A DNA stretch of 64,000 nucleotides from Paracoccus alcaliphilus (GCF_028553725.1 NZ_CP067125.1:365814-429813); one strand, 5' to 3'. Positions 27,150-37,319 are shown, counted from the first letter of the stretch. The notes: a model not told the origin generated them from the letters alone. Numbers and translations are program-made.

Positions 27150-28652
27150 ATGCTGCTGACGATCCGGTCGCTGACCAAGACCTTCCCCGGCACCCGCGCG
27201 CTGGATGATGTGGATTTCGACCTGCAAGCGGGCGAGGTTCACGCGCTTCTGGGCGAAAACGGCGCGGGAAAATCGACGCTGATCAAATGCCTGACCGGCG
27301 CCTATCTGCGCGATGGCGGCACCGTCACGCTGGACGGCGCTCAGATCGACCCGCGTTCCACCGTCGAGGCGCAGGATCTGGGCATCGGCACAGTCTATCA
27401 GGAGGTCAACCTGCTGCCCAACCTGACCGTGGCGCAGAACCTGATGTTTGGCCGCGAACCGCGCCGTTTCGGGCTGATCGACAGCCGCGCCACGCGGGCC
27501 GAGGCGCGGGCAATGACAGAGGCATACGGGCTGAAGATCGACGTGGATCGCGATCTGGGCAGCTATTCCGTCGCCATCCAGCAGATCATCGCCATCGCCC
27601 GCGCGGTCGCCCTGTCGGGCAAGGTGCTGATCCTTGACGAACCCACCGCCAGCCTTGACGCAGCCGAGGTGCAGATGGTCTTTGACGTGGTCCGCGGGCT
27701 GAGGGATCGCGGGCTGGGCATCATTTTCGTGTCGCATTTTCTGGATCAGGTGTTTGACCTGACCGACCGGGTGACGGTCCTGCGCAATGGCCGCAAGGTC
27801 GCCACCGAAAATACCCGCGATCTGGACCGGGTCCGGCTGATCGAACACATGCTGGGCCGCGAACTGGAGGCCGCGACCAGCCATGTCGCCGCCGACCGCG
27901 GTCCGCGCCCGCCGATGCTCAGCTTCGAGCAGATGAGCCGTCGCGGCGCGGTCGAGCCTTTCGACCTGAAGGTCGGGCAGGGAGAGGTCGTCGGCCTGGC
28001 CGGGCTGCTGGGTTCGGGCCGCACCGAGACCGCCGAACTGCTGTTCGGGCTGAAGAACACCCATTCCGGCAGCGCCAACGATCAGGACGGCGCGCTCGAT
28101 ATCGCCAATCCGCGCGCGGCCATCGCGGCGGGTTTCGGCTTTGCCCCCGAGGACCGCAAGACCGACGGCATCGTCGCCGACCTGACCATCCGCGAGAATA
28201 TCATCCTTGGGCTTCAGGCAAGGCGTGGCTGGGCGCGGCCCATTCCCCGCGCAGAACAGAACCGGCTGGCCGACGACTATATCCGGCGGCTGGATATCCG
28301 CACCACCGGCCGCGAAAAGCGGATCGGAGAGCTGTCGGGCGGCAATCAGCAGAAGGTGGTTCTGGCCCGCTGGCTGGCGATGAACCCGCGTTTCCTGATC
28401 CTTGATGAACCGACACGCGGCATAGATGTGGGCGCCCATGCCGAGATCGTCCGACTGATCCACGAACTGACCGGGCAGGGCATGTCGCTGCTGGTGATCT
28501 CATCCGAGATCGACGAGTTGATCGCCGTCTCTGACCGGGTGATCGTGTTGCGCGACCGCCGCCATGTGGCGGAACTGACCGGCAGCCAGATCGCGGGCGA
28601 ACAGATCATGAAGGCCATTGCCGCGACCGGCCCCCGCAAGGAGGTGGCGTGA
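27150..28652 (+). CDS. ytfR: YtfR-type sugar ABC transporter ATPase
   Basis: 500 residues from ATG 27150, with GAGGG upstream; an earlier in-frame start would run through the ytfQ stop and the hairpin. Two ABC modules: Walker [10 protein letters not shown] near residue 38, Walker [12 protein letters not shown], then the second module with GSGRTETAELLFG and [15 protein letters not shown]. It pairs with the YtfT and YjfF permeases downstream. Its stop overlaps the ytfT start (TGATG). Confidence 0.93.
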   Translation: MLLTIRSLTKTFPGTRALDDVDFDLQAGEVHALLGENGAGKSTLIKCLTGAYLRDGGTVTLDGAQIDPRSTVEAQDLGIGTVYQEVNLLPNLTVAQNLMFGREPRRFGLIDSRATRAEARAMTEAYGLKIDVDRDLGSYSVAIQQIIAIARAVALSGKVLILDEPTASLDAAEVQMVFDVVRGLRDRGLGIIFVSHFLDQVFDLTDRVTVLRNGRKVATENTRDLDRVRLIEHMLGRELEAATSHVAADRGPRPPMLSFEQMSRRGAVEPFDLKVGQGEVVGLAGLLGSGRTETAELLFGLKNTHSGSANDQDGALDIANPRAAIAAGFGFAPEDRKTDGIVADLTIRENIILGLQARRGWARPIPRAEQNRLADDYIRRLDIRTTGREKRIGELSGGNQQKVVLARWLAMNPRFLILDEPTRGIDVGAHAEIVRLIHELTGQGMSLLVISSEIDELIAVSDRVIVLRDRRHVAELTGSQIAGEQIMKAIAATGPRKEVA

Positions 28653-29671
28653 TGGCAGGGTTGCTGAAACGTCTTGCGCCGCAACTGATCGCCCTTGCCG
28701 CGCTGGTGGCGTTGGTGACGGCGGTCTATCCTGCGTTCCTGACGATCTCGTTCCATGACGGGCGTCTGGTCGGGCCGCTGATCGACGTGGCCAAACGCGC
28801 CGCGCCGGTCGCGCTGCTGGCCACGGGGATGACGCTGGTCATCGCGACGCGGGGAATCGACCTCTCGGTCGGCACCATCATGGCGATCTGCGGCGCGGTG
28901 GCGGCGACGGCGATCACGGCGGGCTGGGGTCTGCCGGTGGCACTGCTGCTGGCGCTTGGGGCGGGGGCACTGGCCGGGCTGTGGAACGGGGTTCTGGTCT
29001 CGGTCATCGGCATCCAGCCCTTCGTGGCGACGCTGATCCTGATGACGATGGGGCGCGGCATCGCGCAACTGATCACCGAGGGCCGGATCATGACCTTCAC
29101 CCATCCCGGTTTCGGCTGGATCGGGTCGGGCACGCTGCTGGGCCTGCCGGTTCCGGCATGGATCTGGATCGGCACTGCCGCCCTTGTCGCGCTGGTCCTG
29201 CGCCGCACCGCACTGGGAATGCTGATCGAGGCCACCGGGATCAACCGCCGCGCAAGCGCGGTGGCGGGGGTGAATGCAACGGTGCTGCTGATCGCGGTCT
29301 ATGCCGCCTCGGGCGTCTGCGCGGCGCTGGCGGGGCTGATCGTGACCGCCGATATCCGCGGTGCGGACGCCAACAATGCCGGGCTGTGGCTGGAGCTGGA
29401 CGCGATCCTTGCGGTGGTGATCGGCGGAAACTCTCTTCTGGGCGGGCGGTTTTCCATCGCCGCATCGGTGATCGGGGCGCTGATCATTCAGACCATCACC
29501 ATCGGCATCCGGCTGGCGGGCTTTCCGTCCGAATACAACCTGATCATCAAGGCGGTGCTGGTGCTGGTCATCCTTGTGCTGCAATCACCGCGCATCTCGG
29601 CCGAATGGCGGCTGTGGCGCGACAGCCAGCGTGCATCGCGCGAGGCCGCGCTGAAAGGAGGCGCAAGATGA
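28652..29671 (+). CDS. ytfT: YtfT-type sugar ABC permease
   Basis: 339 residues from ATG 28652, with AAGGAGG 7 bp upstream; a GTG one codon earlier is possible. Multiple membrane segments and the CUT2 permease motif ATRGIDLSVGTIMAICGA are present, as are IQPFVATLILMTMGRGIAQL and EATGINRRASAVAGVN. It forms one half of the heterodimeric channel, the other half being YjfF; its stop overlaps the next start (ATGA). Confidence 0.92.
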   Translation: MAGLLKRLAPQLIALAALVALVTAVYPAFLTISFHDGRLVGPLIDVAKRAAPVALLATGMTLVIATRGIDLSVGTIMAICGAVAATAITAGWGLPVALLLALGAGALAGLWNGVLVSVIGIQPFVATLILMTMGRGIAQLITEGRIMTFTHPGFGWIGSGTLLGLPVPAWIWIGTAALVALVLRRTALGMLIEATGINRRASAVAGVNATVLLIAVYAASGVCAALAGLIVTADIRGADANNAGLWLELDAILAVVIGGNSLLGGRFSIAASVIGALIIQTITIGIRLAGFPSEYNLIIKAVLVLVILVLQSPRISAEWRLWRDSQRASREAALKGGAR

Positions 29672-30645
29672 ACACCCGTGCCCTGCCTTTATACGTGACC
29701 ATCGCCATCTTTCTGCTGGCCTATGCGATCTGCTGGACCCAGTTCCCGACCATGCTGTCCACCCGGGTCATCGGCAACCTGCTGACCGACAATGCCTATC
29801 TGGGCATCGTCGCGGTGGGCATGACGCTGGTGATCCTGTCGGGCGGGATCGATCTGTCGGTCGGCTCGGTCATCGCCTTTTCGGGTGTCTTCATCGCCGT
29901 ACTGCTGCGCGATACCTCGCTGCATCCGCTGGTCGTCTTTGCCATGCTGCTGGTCATCACCACGGCCTTCGGGGCGGCGATGGGCTTTCTGATCGACCGG
30001 CTGGCCATGCCCGCCTTCATCGTCACGCTGGCCGGGATGTTTCTGGCGCGGGGGGCGGCCTATATGCTGTCGATCCAGTCCGTGCCGATCGCAAACCCGT
30101 TCTTTCAGGCGTTGCAGAGCACCTATTGGCTGATGCCGGGCAAAGGGAGGCTGACGCTGATCGGGGTGCTGATGGTGCTGATCTTCATCGTCGGCATGAT
30201 CGTCGCCCACAAGACCCGCTTCGGCACATCGGTCTATGCGCTTGGCGGTGGCGAGACCACGGCGCGGCTGATGGGTGTCCGGCAGGGCCGGACGACGGTG
30301 CTGGTCTATGCCTTTTCGGGACTGACGGCGGGGCTGTCGGGGATCGTTTTCACGATCTATACCGGCTCGGGCTATTCGCTGGCGACGGTGGGGACGGAGC
30401 TTACGGCCATCGCGGCGGTGGTGATCGGCGGCACGCTGCTGACCGGCGGCGCGGGCTATATGTTCGGCACCTTCATCGGCGTGCTGACGATGGGGCTGAT
30501 CCAGACCTACATCGTGTTCGACGGCAGCCTGTCCAGCTGGTGGACCAAGATCGTCATCGGCATCCTGCTGCTGGCTTTCATCCTGCTGCAAAAGGGGCTG
30601 CTGAAACTGTCCCAGGACCGGCTGGCCGCAGGAGGGCAGGGATGA
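29668..30645 (+). CDS. yjfF: YjfF-type sugar ABC permease
   Basis: 325 residues from ATG 29668, sharing ATGA with ytfT. Membrane segments start at residue 8. Motifs VILSGGIDLSVGSVIAFSGV, AMPAFIVTLAGMFLARGAAY and ALGGGETTARLMGV are those of CUT2 permeases of the YjfF type. Together with YtfQ, YtfR and YtfT it forms a complete galactofuranose-type importer, so the operon carries two full sugar transporters. Confidence 0.92.
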   Translation: MNTRALPLYVTIAIFLLAYAICWTQFPTMLSTRVIGNLLTDNAYLGIVAVGMTLVILSGGIDLSVGSVIAFSGVFIAVLLRDTSLHPLVVFAMLLVITTAFGAAMGFLIDRLAMPAFIVTLAGMFLARGAAYMLSIQSVPIANPFFQALQSTYWLMPGKGRLTLIGVLMVLIFIVGMIVAHKTRFGTSVYALGGGETTARLMGVRQGRTTVLVYAFSGLTAGLSGIVFTIYTGSGYSLATVGTELTAIAAVVIGGTLLTGGAGYMFGTFIGVLTMGLIQTYIVFDGSLSSWWTKIVIGILLLAFILLQKGLLKLSQDRLAAGGQG

Positions 30646-31484
30646 GCGCCGCGATCTTTGACGACCGCCAATGCGCGCTGGGGGAAGGTCCGCTGTGGCA
30701 TCCCCTGCGGCGGCAGTTCTTCTGGTTCGACATTCTGGGCCAACGGCTGATGTCGCGCGACGCATCGGGGCCGCTGGAATGGGTGCTGGACCGCATGGCC
30801 TCGGCGGCGGCATGCATCGACCGCGACCGGCTGCTGATCGCGACCGAAACCGGGCTGGCCGTGCTGCATCTGGACAGCGGCAGGCTGGAGGATCTGATCG
30901 CGGTCGAGGCCGACAACCCCGCCACCCGCTCGAATGACGGGCGGGCGGACCGGCAGGGCGGCTTCTGGTTCGGCACGATGGGAAAATCGGCGGAGGCGGG
31001 CGCGGGGTCGATCTATCGCTGGTATCGCGGGCAGTTGCGGCGCCTGTTCACCGGCATCAGCATCCCCAACGCGATCTGCTTCAGCCCCGACGGTCGCAGT
31101 GCCTGTTTCGCCGATACCGCGATGGCGCAGGTCTGGCGGCAGGGGCTGGATGCCGATGGCTGGCCGGTGGGGGAACGACAGGTTTATCTGGACCTGTCCC
31201 CGTTGGGGCAGGAACCTGACGGCGCAATCTTCGACGCCGATGGCGGTTTCTGCTGCGCCCTTTGGGGCGAGGGGGCGGTGATCCGCTTTGACGCCAAAGG
31301 GCAGGAAACGCATCGTTATCAGGTCGGTGGCAAACATTCCTCTTGCCCGGCCTTCGGCGATCAGGGGCAGATGCTGGTCACCACCGCCTTGCAAGGCATC
31401 GAGTCCCCCGACACGCATCAGGGCCTGACCTATATCGTCACCCATGATCTGAACACCCTTCCCGAACCGGGGGTGGTGCTGTGA
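30642..31484 (+). CDS. SMP-30/gluconolactonase-family sugar lactonase
   Basis: 280 residues, overlapping yjfF by four bases (ATGA). Six-bladed propeller motifs of the SMP-30 family are visible: LGEGPLWHPLRRQFFWFDI with the metal-binding glutamate, RSNDGRADRQGGFWFGTMG with the N/D ligands, and GISIPNAICFSPDG. A further metal ligand is the aspartate of QEPDGAIFDADGG. It should open the L-arabinonolactone or galactonolactone made by the 1-dehydrogenase. The position among pathway genes supports this. Confidence 0.9.
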   Translation: MSAAIFDDRQCALGEGPLWHPLRRQFFWFDILGQRLMSRDASGPLEWVLDRMASAAACIDRDRLLIATETGLAVLHLDSGRLEDLIAVEADNPATRSNDGRADRQGGFWFGTMGKSAEAGAGSIYRWYRGQLRRLFTGISIPNAICFSPDGRSACFADTAMAQVWRQGLDADGWPVGERQVYLDLSPLGQEPDGAIFDADGGFCCALWGEGAVIRFDAKGQETHRYQVGGKHSSCPAFGDQGQMLVTTALQGIESPDTHQGLTYIVTHDLNTLPEPGVVL

Positions 31485-32452
31485 GCGGAACGATCCTGCC
31501 CGATGGTCGCCGCATCGAGGCGATCACCCTGCGCGGGGGCGGGCTGCGGGCGACGGTCCTGACATTGGGGGCCATCGTGCAGGATCTGCGGATGGATGGC
31601 CTGGACCATCCGCTGGTGCTGGGCTGCCCCGACCCTGCGGCCTATCTGGATCAGGCGCGCTATGTCGGGGCCATCGTCGGGCGTTTCGCCAATCGCATCG
31701 GCGGCGCGCGCTTTGAGCTGGACGGGGTGGCCCATCGCACCGACCCGAATTTCCTCGGACGGCATACGCTGCATGGCGGACACGACGGCACCGATCTGCA
31801 TATCTGGCGGATCGAGCAGCAGGCGGCCGATCAGGTCACGCTGTCGCTGACCCTGCCGGACGGGCATATGGGCTTTCCCGGCACCATGGCGATCCGCGCG
31901 ACGATTGCCCTGCGCGATCAGGCGCTGGTCATCGACATGCAGGCCACAAGCGATGCCGCAACCCCCTGCAATCTGGCGCATCACGGCTATTTCTCGCTGG
32001 ATGAGGGCGGTGATATCCGCAAGCACGAGCTGTGGATCGACGCCGCGCATTACCTGCCGGTGGATGAGGGATTGATTCCGCTGCCGGGGACCGCGCCGGT
32101 TGCCGGAACAGCCTTCGATTTCCGCCAGATGCGCCCGGTCGGGAACTGCGGCTATGACCATAACTTCTGCCTCTCGGACGGCATCCGCCCGCCGCGTCCC
32201 GTCGCCCGACTGCGCGGCAGTTCCGGCCTGACCATGACCGTCACCACCGATGCGCCGGGATTGCAGGTCTATGACGGCAGGCATTTCAACGGTCTGGCGG
32301 GCCTTGACGGGCGGAGCTACGCCCCCCATGCCGGGATCGCGATGGAGACCCAGCACTGGCCCGATGCACCGAACCGGCCCGATTTCCCCGATCAGATCCT
32401 GCGCCCGGGGCAGACCTATCGCCACCATGTCGCCTATGGATTCGACCGATGA
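31481..32452 (+). CDS. galM: Aldose 1-epimerase (mutarotase)
   Basis: 323 residues from GTG 31481, which overlaps the lactonase stop (GTGA). GalM motifs include GCPDPAAYL, YVGAIVGRFANRIGGARF, NFLGRHTLHGG and CNLAHHGYFSLD with catalytic histidine, and a later ETQHWPDAPN with the catalytic glutamate. It interconverts alpha and beta anomers so that the 1-dehydrogenase gets the right form. It overlaps dgoK by four bases. Confidence 0.92.
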   Translation: MSGTILPDGRRIEAITLRGGGLRATVLTLGAIVQDLRMDGLDHPLVLGCPDPAAYLDQARYVGAIVGRFANRIGGARFELDGVAHRTDPNFLGRHTLHGGHDGTDLHIWRIEQQAADQVTLSLTLPDGHMGFPGTMAIRATIALRDQALVIDMQATSDAATPCNLAHHGYFSLDEGGDIRKHELWIDAAHYLPVDEGLIPLPGTAPVAGTAFDFRQMRPVGNCGYDHNFCLSDGIRPPRPVARLRGSSGLTMTVTTDAPGLQVYDGRHFNGLAGLDGRSYAPHAGIAMETQHWPDAPNRPDFPDQILRPGQTYRHHVAYGFDR

Positions 32453-33353
32453 CGGCAGCGCTGATCGGCATCGACTGGGGTACGAGCTCTTTCCGGGCGT
32501 GGCGGATAGACGGCGCGGGCAGGGTCATCGACGCGGTGACCGAAGGGCCGGGCATCCTTGCCGCGATCACCCAGCCCGGCGGGTTCGAGGGGGCGCTGAC
32601 CCGCGCCATCGGCGGCTGGCTGGGCGCTGCGCCCATCATCGCCTCGGGCATGATTACCAGCCGCAATGGCTGGGTCGAGACGCCCTATCTGCCCCTGCCG
32701 CTTGACCTGTCCGCACTGGCCGGGGGGCTGGTGGCGCATGAAACCGGCTTTGGGCGGATACATTTCGTCTGCGGCGCGATCTCGGACCGCGACGGGCCAT
32801 CCCCCGATGTCATGCGCGGCGAGGAAACCGAGATCATCGGCCATCTGGCGGACAGCAACCCCGACGGGCTGTTCATCCTGCCCGGCACGCACAGCAAATG
32901 GGCGCAGGTCCGCGCGGGCCGGCTGACCGGCTTCCGCACCGTAATGACCGGAGAGATGTTCCAGCTGATGCGCGACCATTCGATCCTGGGGCGGCTGATC
33001 CAGCCCGGCCCGCCCGATCCCGAGGCCTTCGGGCGCGGGGTTGCGGCGGGCGGGCAGGGCGGCCCGCTGCTGGGGCGTATCTTCTCGGCCCGGTCGCTGG
33101 CATTGCTGGAACGGCTGGGGCCCGGTCAGATCGCCGATTACCTGTCGGGCCTGCTGATCGGGGATGAGGTCGCGCAATGCCTTGCCGATGCGCCCGACGC
33201 GCCCGATGCGCCGGTCACCATCATCGGGCGCGGGGATCTGGCCGACCGCTATCGCATCGCCTTGCAGGCGCAGGGGGTTCGCGCGCAGATCGCGCCTGCG
33301 GGCATGGCGCAACGGGGTCTTTGGAATATCGCACAAACAGCGGGGATCGTCTG

Positions 33354-33354
<1 letters not shown>
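32449..33354 (+). CDS. dgoK: 2-dehydro-3-deoxygalactonokinase
   Basis: 301 residues with the DgoK start ALIGIDWGTSSFRAWRID, the ASGMITSRNGWVETPYLPLP block, the PGTHSKWAQV motif and GEMFQLMRDHSILGRLI. It phosphorylates 2-keto-3-deoxygalactonate at C6. This is the first step specific to the galactose branch; the pentose branch does not need it. It overlaps galM (ATGA) and dgoA (TGATG), so translation is probably coupled. Confidence 0.93.
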
Positions 33355-33974
<620 letters not shown>

Positions 33975-34034
33975 ACCGCCCTGCGCCCTGCAACGATGCC
34001 CCTGCGTGACGGGTCATCCGGCACGATCACCGCA

Positions 34035-35225
34035 TCAGGCTAAGGCCAGCAGGCCCCATGCCTCTTGGGCGATCACGCTTTCCTCATCCGTGGGGATGAC
34101 CATCGCGGCGACGCGGCTGGTGGCCCTGCTGATGCGGGTGGCATTGGCGGCATTCGCGCCCTCGTCCAGCCGCAGGCCCAGCCATGCCAGCCTGTCGGAC
34201 ACCAGGGAACGGATGCGGGGCTGGTTCTCGCCGATGCCCGCGGTAAAGACCAGCACATCCAACCCGCCAAGGGTGGTCACCAGCCGCGCCACCTCGCCCG
34301 CGATACGGAAACAGAACAGCTCGATGGCCTCGGCGGCTTCGGGAAGAGGGCTTTCCAGCAATTCGCGGGTATCGGCCTCGAACCCCGATACGCCCAGCAG
34401 CCCGCTTTGGTGATAGAGCATGGCTTCCACCTGCGCCATGCTCCACCCCATCTGCCCGGTCAGGTGCAGGATGACACCGGGGTCCAGCGCGCCCGAGCGT
34501 GTCGCCATCGGCACCCCGTCGATGGTCGAAAACCCCATCGAGCTGTCCTGGCTGACGCCCCCCTGCATCGCACAAAGGCTGCAACCGCTGCCCAGATGCG
34601 CGGCAACGACCCTTGCCTGCTGCGGCACGGCGTGACGGGTCAGCGATCGGGAGATGGACTGATAGGACAGCCCGTGAAAGCCGTAACGCATGATCCCCTG
34701 ATCGTGCAGCGCGCGCGGAATGGCAAAGCGTCGCGCCAAAGGCTGCTGGCTGGCATGAAACGCCGTGTCGAAGGATGCCGTCTGCACCAGATCCGGGCGC
34801 AAGGCGCGGGTGGCCTCGATCAGCCGCAGGCTTTGCGGCTGATGCAACGGCGCCAGCGCGGCCAGCGACCGCATCCGGGTCAGGCTGTCATCGCCGATCA
34901 GCACCGGCCCGGTGAACTGGTCACCGCCATGCACAACGCGATGGCCGATGGCCGCCAGCCGGGTCAGGTCGAACTGATCGCCCAGCCAGTCGAAGGCCCG
35001 CGACAGGATCGCATCGCCGTCCTGTTCACCGACCTCCAGCGGGCAGGACAGGTGCCGGTCGCCGTGCTTCAGCCGGATCTCGAACGGATCGTCGCGAAAG
35101 TCGATCACACCCTGCGCAACCGGGTGCAGGTGCTCACCCGCGATCTGGTGAAATCCCATCTTGACCGTCGAGGACCCGGCGTTGAAGGTCAGGATCAGAT
35201 CGCCCGCCGTAGCAGCCCCGGACAT
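34035..35225 (-). CDS. ackA: Acetate kinase
   Basis: 396 residues from ATG 35225 (MSGAATAGDLILTFNAGSST), overlapping the pta stop by one base. Family motifs are the NAGSSTVK phosphate loop, HRVVHGG, SFDTAFH, GFHGLSYQSISRSL, AHLGSGCSLCAMQGG and FTAGIGENQPRIR. It interconverts acetyl phosphate and acetate with ATP. It lies in one operon with pta, whose promoter has a perfect FNR box, so anaerobic ATP formation or acetate overflow is likely. Confidence 0.93.
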   Translation of the reverse strand: MSGAATAGDLILTFNAGSSTVKMGFHQIAGEHLHPVAQGVIDFRDDPFEIRLKHGDRHLSCPLEVGEQDGDAILSRAFDWLGDQFDLTRLAAIGHRVVHGGDQFTGPVLIGDDSLTRMRSLAALAPLHQPQSLRLIEATRALRPDLVQTASFDTAFHASQQPLARRFAIPRALHDQGIMRYGFHGLSYQSISRSLTRHAVPQQARVVAAHLGSGCSLCAMQGGVSQDSSMGFSTIDGVPMATRSGALDPGVILHLTGQMGWSMAQVEAMLYHQSGLLGVSGFEADTRELLESPLPEAAEAIELFCFRIAGEVARLVTTLGGLDVLVFTAGIGENQPRIRSLVSDRLAWLGLRLDEGANAANATRISRATSRVAAMVIPTDEESVIAQEAWGLLALA

Positions 35226-36193
35226 CAGATCAGGCCCTTTTCCTGCCGCCGGATCACCGCCAGCTTGGCCAGCGCCGCCGAAGCGATCCGCGCCGACAGC
35301 GGGTCCGAGCGGCTGGTCAGCACGATCGGCACCCGCGCGCCCAGCACCACCCCGGCAGCGGTGGCGCCCGCGAAATAGATCAGCTGCTTGGCCAGCATGT
35401 TCCCGGCCTCCAGATCCGGCACCACGAGGATGTCGGCCTGTCCCGCCACGGGCGAGACGATGCCCTTGGTCGCCGCCGCCTCGGGGCTGATCGCGTTGTC
35501 GAAGGCCAGCGGACCATCGACCAGCGCCCCGGTGATCTGGCCGCGCATCGCCATCACCGTCAGCGCCGCCGCGTCCAGCGTGGCGGGCATCGACGGGTTC
35601 ACGGTCTCGACCGCCGCCAGAATGGCGACCTTCGGCTGCTCCATCCCCAGCAGGCGTAACAGGTCGATGGCGTTCTGGCAGATGTCGCGCTTGTGCAGCA
35701 AGGTCGGCATGATGTTGATCGCGGCATCGGTGACGATCAGCGGCTTGCCATAGGCGGGCACATCCATCGCATAGACATGGCTGACACGCCGGTCGGTGCG
35801 CAGTCCGCCGGTTTTCGACACCACCGCCGCCAGCAGCTCGTCGCTGTGCAGACTGCCCTTGACCAGCATCTGCACCCGCCCGGCCACCGCCAGCCTGACC
35901 GCGCAAGCGGCAGCGGCGTGACTGTGTTCCACCGCCTCGATCTCGATCCCGTCCAGCGATACCCCTGCCTCGTCGGCGGCGGCGCGGATCCTGGCCTCGG
36001 GGCCGATCAGCAGGGGTTCCAGCAGGCCTTCGTCGCGCACCTCGACCGCGCCGAGGATCGCGGATCTGGAACAGGGATGTACGATCGCCGCACGGACCGG
36101 CGGCAAGGCGCGGGCCTCATTGATGAAATGGCCATAGCGGCCGGGATCGAGCGGCGGCGCATTCGGGGCCAGATTGCTGAGAGGGTTGGTCAT
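35225..36193 (-). CDS. pta: Phosphate acetyltransferase (short PTA/PTB type)
   Basis: 322 residues from ATG 36193, which has AAAGGG 8 bp upstream; an in-frame ATG at 36211 is less likely. Single PTA_PTB domain without the N-terminal regulatory part of E. coli Pta: LVKGSLHSDELLAAV, RRVSHVYAMDVPAYGKPLIVTD, GALVDGPLAFDNAIS and ADILVVPDLEAGNMLAKQL. It transfers acetyl from acetyl-CoA to phosphate, feeding AckA. A phosphobutyryl-type preference cannot be excluded. Confidence 0.88.
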   Translation of the reverse strand: MTNPLSNLAPNAPPLDPGRYGHFINEARALPPVRAAIVHPCSRSAILGAVEVRDEGLLEPLLIGPEARIRAAADEAGVSLDGIEIEAVEHSHAAAACAVRLAVAGRVQMLVKGSLHSDELLAAVVSKTGGLRTDRRVSHVYAMDVPAYGKPLIVTDAAINIMPTLLHKRDICQNAIDLLRLLGMEQPKVAILAAVETVNPSMPATLDAAALTVMAMRGQITGALVDGPLAFDNAISPEAAATKGIVSPVAGQADILVVPDLEAGNMLAKQLIYFAGATAAGVVLGARVPIVLTSRSDPLSARIASAALAKLAVIRRQEKGLI

Positions 36194-36253
36194 GGCGCTG
36201 CCCTTTGGCAAGGTGATTCAGGTGGCACGCTAGCACAAGGGCGGCTGATGCCG

Positions 36254-36267
36254 TTGATTCATATCAA
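36254..36267 (-). promoter_or_regulatory. Perfect FNR box upstream of pta-ackA
   Basis: TTGATTCATATCAA is an exact match to TTGAT-N4-ATCAA. Its centre is 67 bp upstream of the pta ATG; with a -41.5 arrangement transcription would start near 36219, and a CTAGCG-like -10 lies at about 36228-36233. The perfect ATCAA half-site separates it from the NNR-like boxes in the nor region and suggests FnrP. Confidence 0.75.
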
Positions 36268-36289
36268 TATGCGCAGCGCCTGCCCAAGG

Positions 36290-37060
36290 TCACAACAGCC
36301 GGGTGACATGCGCGGCCAGTTCCCCGGCCAGGCTTTGCGCGTCGTCCTGCCTGCCGTCCCAGTCGTCGGTGATCCGGCCCAGATAGCCCATTCGTGCATG
36401 ATCCAACGTCACGGCGTGGTGCTGGGGCAGTTGCGGCATTACCCATTGGGCGGCGGCGTCCTTGGAGACGAAATCCCCACTGCTGGCGGTGCGCCACATG
36501 CGTGCCAGCGTCAACAGGACGTTTCGCGTATCCTGCTGCAACCCGCCCAGCAGCGCGGGCAAGGCATCGCGCAACGCCTGCCGGACCTGCCGGGGCGGGA
36601 TATCGGGCAACAACGCGGACGCAGGCGGGCCGCACAGCGCCACCGCCTGATGCCGGGCCTGCGCAAGGATCAGGATGTGTTCGGGGTCCTGCGTGGGCCG
36701 GGGGGTATGCCCCGCCTCGAACCCGTCGCGCAGCCATTCGCCAAAGGTGAATTCGGCGCGGGCCGCGTTGTCGGACAGGTCCGCCAGCCGGAACAGCATC
36801 AGCTCAAGGCAGCGCGACCCGCCCGGCGCAGGGGGGTAGCGGCCAGATATCCGCAGCAGCGCCGCCAGCAGATCGCGGCGCTGATCGTCGCGCAGGCTTT
36901 GGTCAATTATCGCCAGCAGGTCAATGTCGCTTTGCGGGCGAAGCTGCCCCGACACCGCCGATCCGTGCAGATAGAGCGCCCGCAACCCATCCCCAAGCAC
37001 CTCGCACAAGGCGTCCACGGCCGCCCGCATCTGGTCGGTCTGCACCATGCCCGCCTGCAT
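36290..37060 (-). CDS. aadA-like nucleotidyltransferase (ANT(3'')-type homologue)
   Basis: 256 residues from ATG 37060 (MQAGMVQTDQMRAAV); starts at 37090 and 37048 are also possible. The nucleotidyltransferase site is LYLHGSAVSGQLRPQSDIDLLAI with GS and the D-x-D pair. Along the whole length it follows the AadA pattern: FGEW, HQAVALCGP, NVLLTLARMWRTA, KDAAAQWVMPQLP and ARMGYLG. AadA adenylylates streptomycin and spectinomycin. No integron or mobile context surrounds it, so it looks like a chromosomal homologue; real drug modification is unproven. The start overlaps or touches the end of the WGR gene. Confidence 0.82.
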   Translation of the reverse strand: MQAGMVQTDQMRAAVDALCEVLGDGLRALYLHGSAVSGQLRPQSDIDLLAIIDQSLRDDQRRDLLAALLRISGRYPPAPGGSRCLELMLFRLADLSDNAARAEFTFGEWLRDGFEAGHTPRPTQDPEHILILAQARHQAVALCGPPASALLPDIPPRQVRQALRDALPALLGGLQQDTRNVLLTLARMWRTASSGDFVSKDAAAQWVMPQLPQHHAVTLDHARMGYLGRITDDWDGRQDDAQSLAGELAAHVTRLL

Positions 37061-37082
37061 CAGCACCCGTTCCCCGCCAGCA

Positions 37083-37319
37083 TCAGGCATCCCTGGCATA
37101 GCCCCGGCGCTGTTTCCGGTCCGCCCACAGTGTGCATTCGGCAACGGCCTCGTCGATCCGCGCAAACCATTGCCGCCGCTGCTGCCCACTGGTGCCGATC
37201 CTGCCCCAATTGCGGGTCAGGGTGACGCCGCCGAACAGGTCGGCGGCGATCTCCAGCCGATAGAACCGCGCCATATTGCGCGCGGGATTGCGGCGTATGA
37301 GGCAAAGGACCTGTCGCAT
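37083..37319 (-). CDS. Small WGR-domain protein
   Basis: 78 residues. The WGR signature is NWGRIGTSGQQRRQWF, preceded by YRLEIAADLFGGVTLTR. WGR domains occur in PARP-type proteins and in regulators such as MolR and are thought to bind nucleic acids. Here the domain stands alone. The N-terminal MRQVLCLIRRNPARN may be native or the start could be ATG 37274 (MARFYRLEI). It lies immediately upstream of the aadA-like gene in the same direction and is probably co-transcribed. Function unknown. Confidence 0.75.
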   Translation of the reverse strand: MRQVLCLIRRNPARNMARFYRLEIAADLFGGVTLTRNWGRIGTSGQQRRQWFARIDEAVAECTLWADRKQRRGYARDA

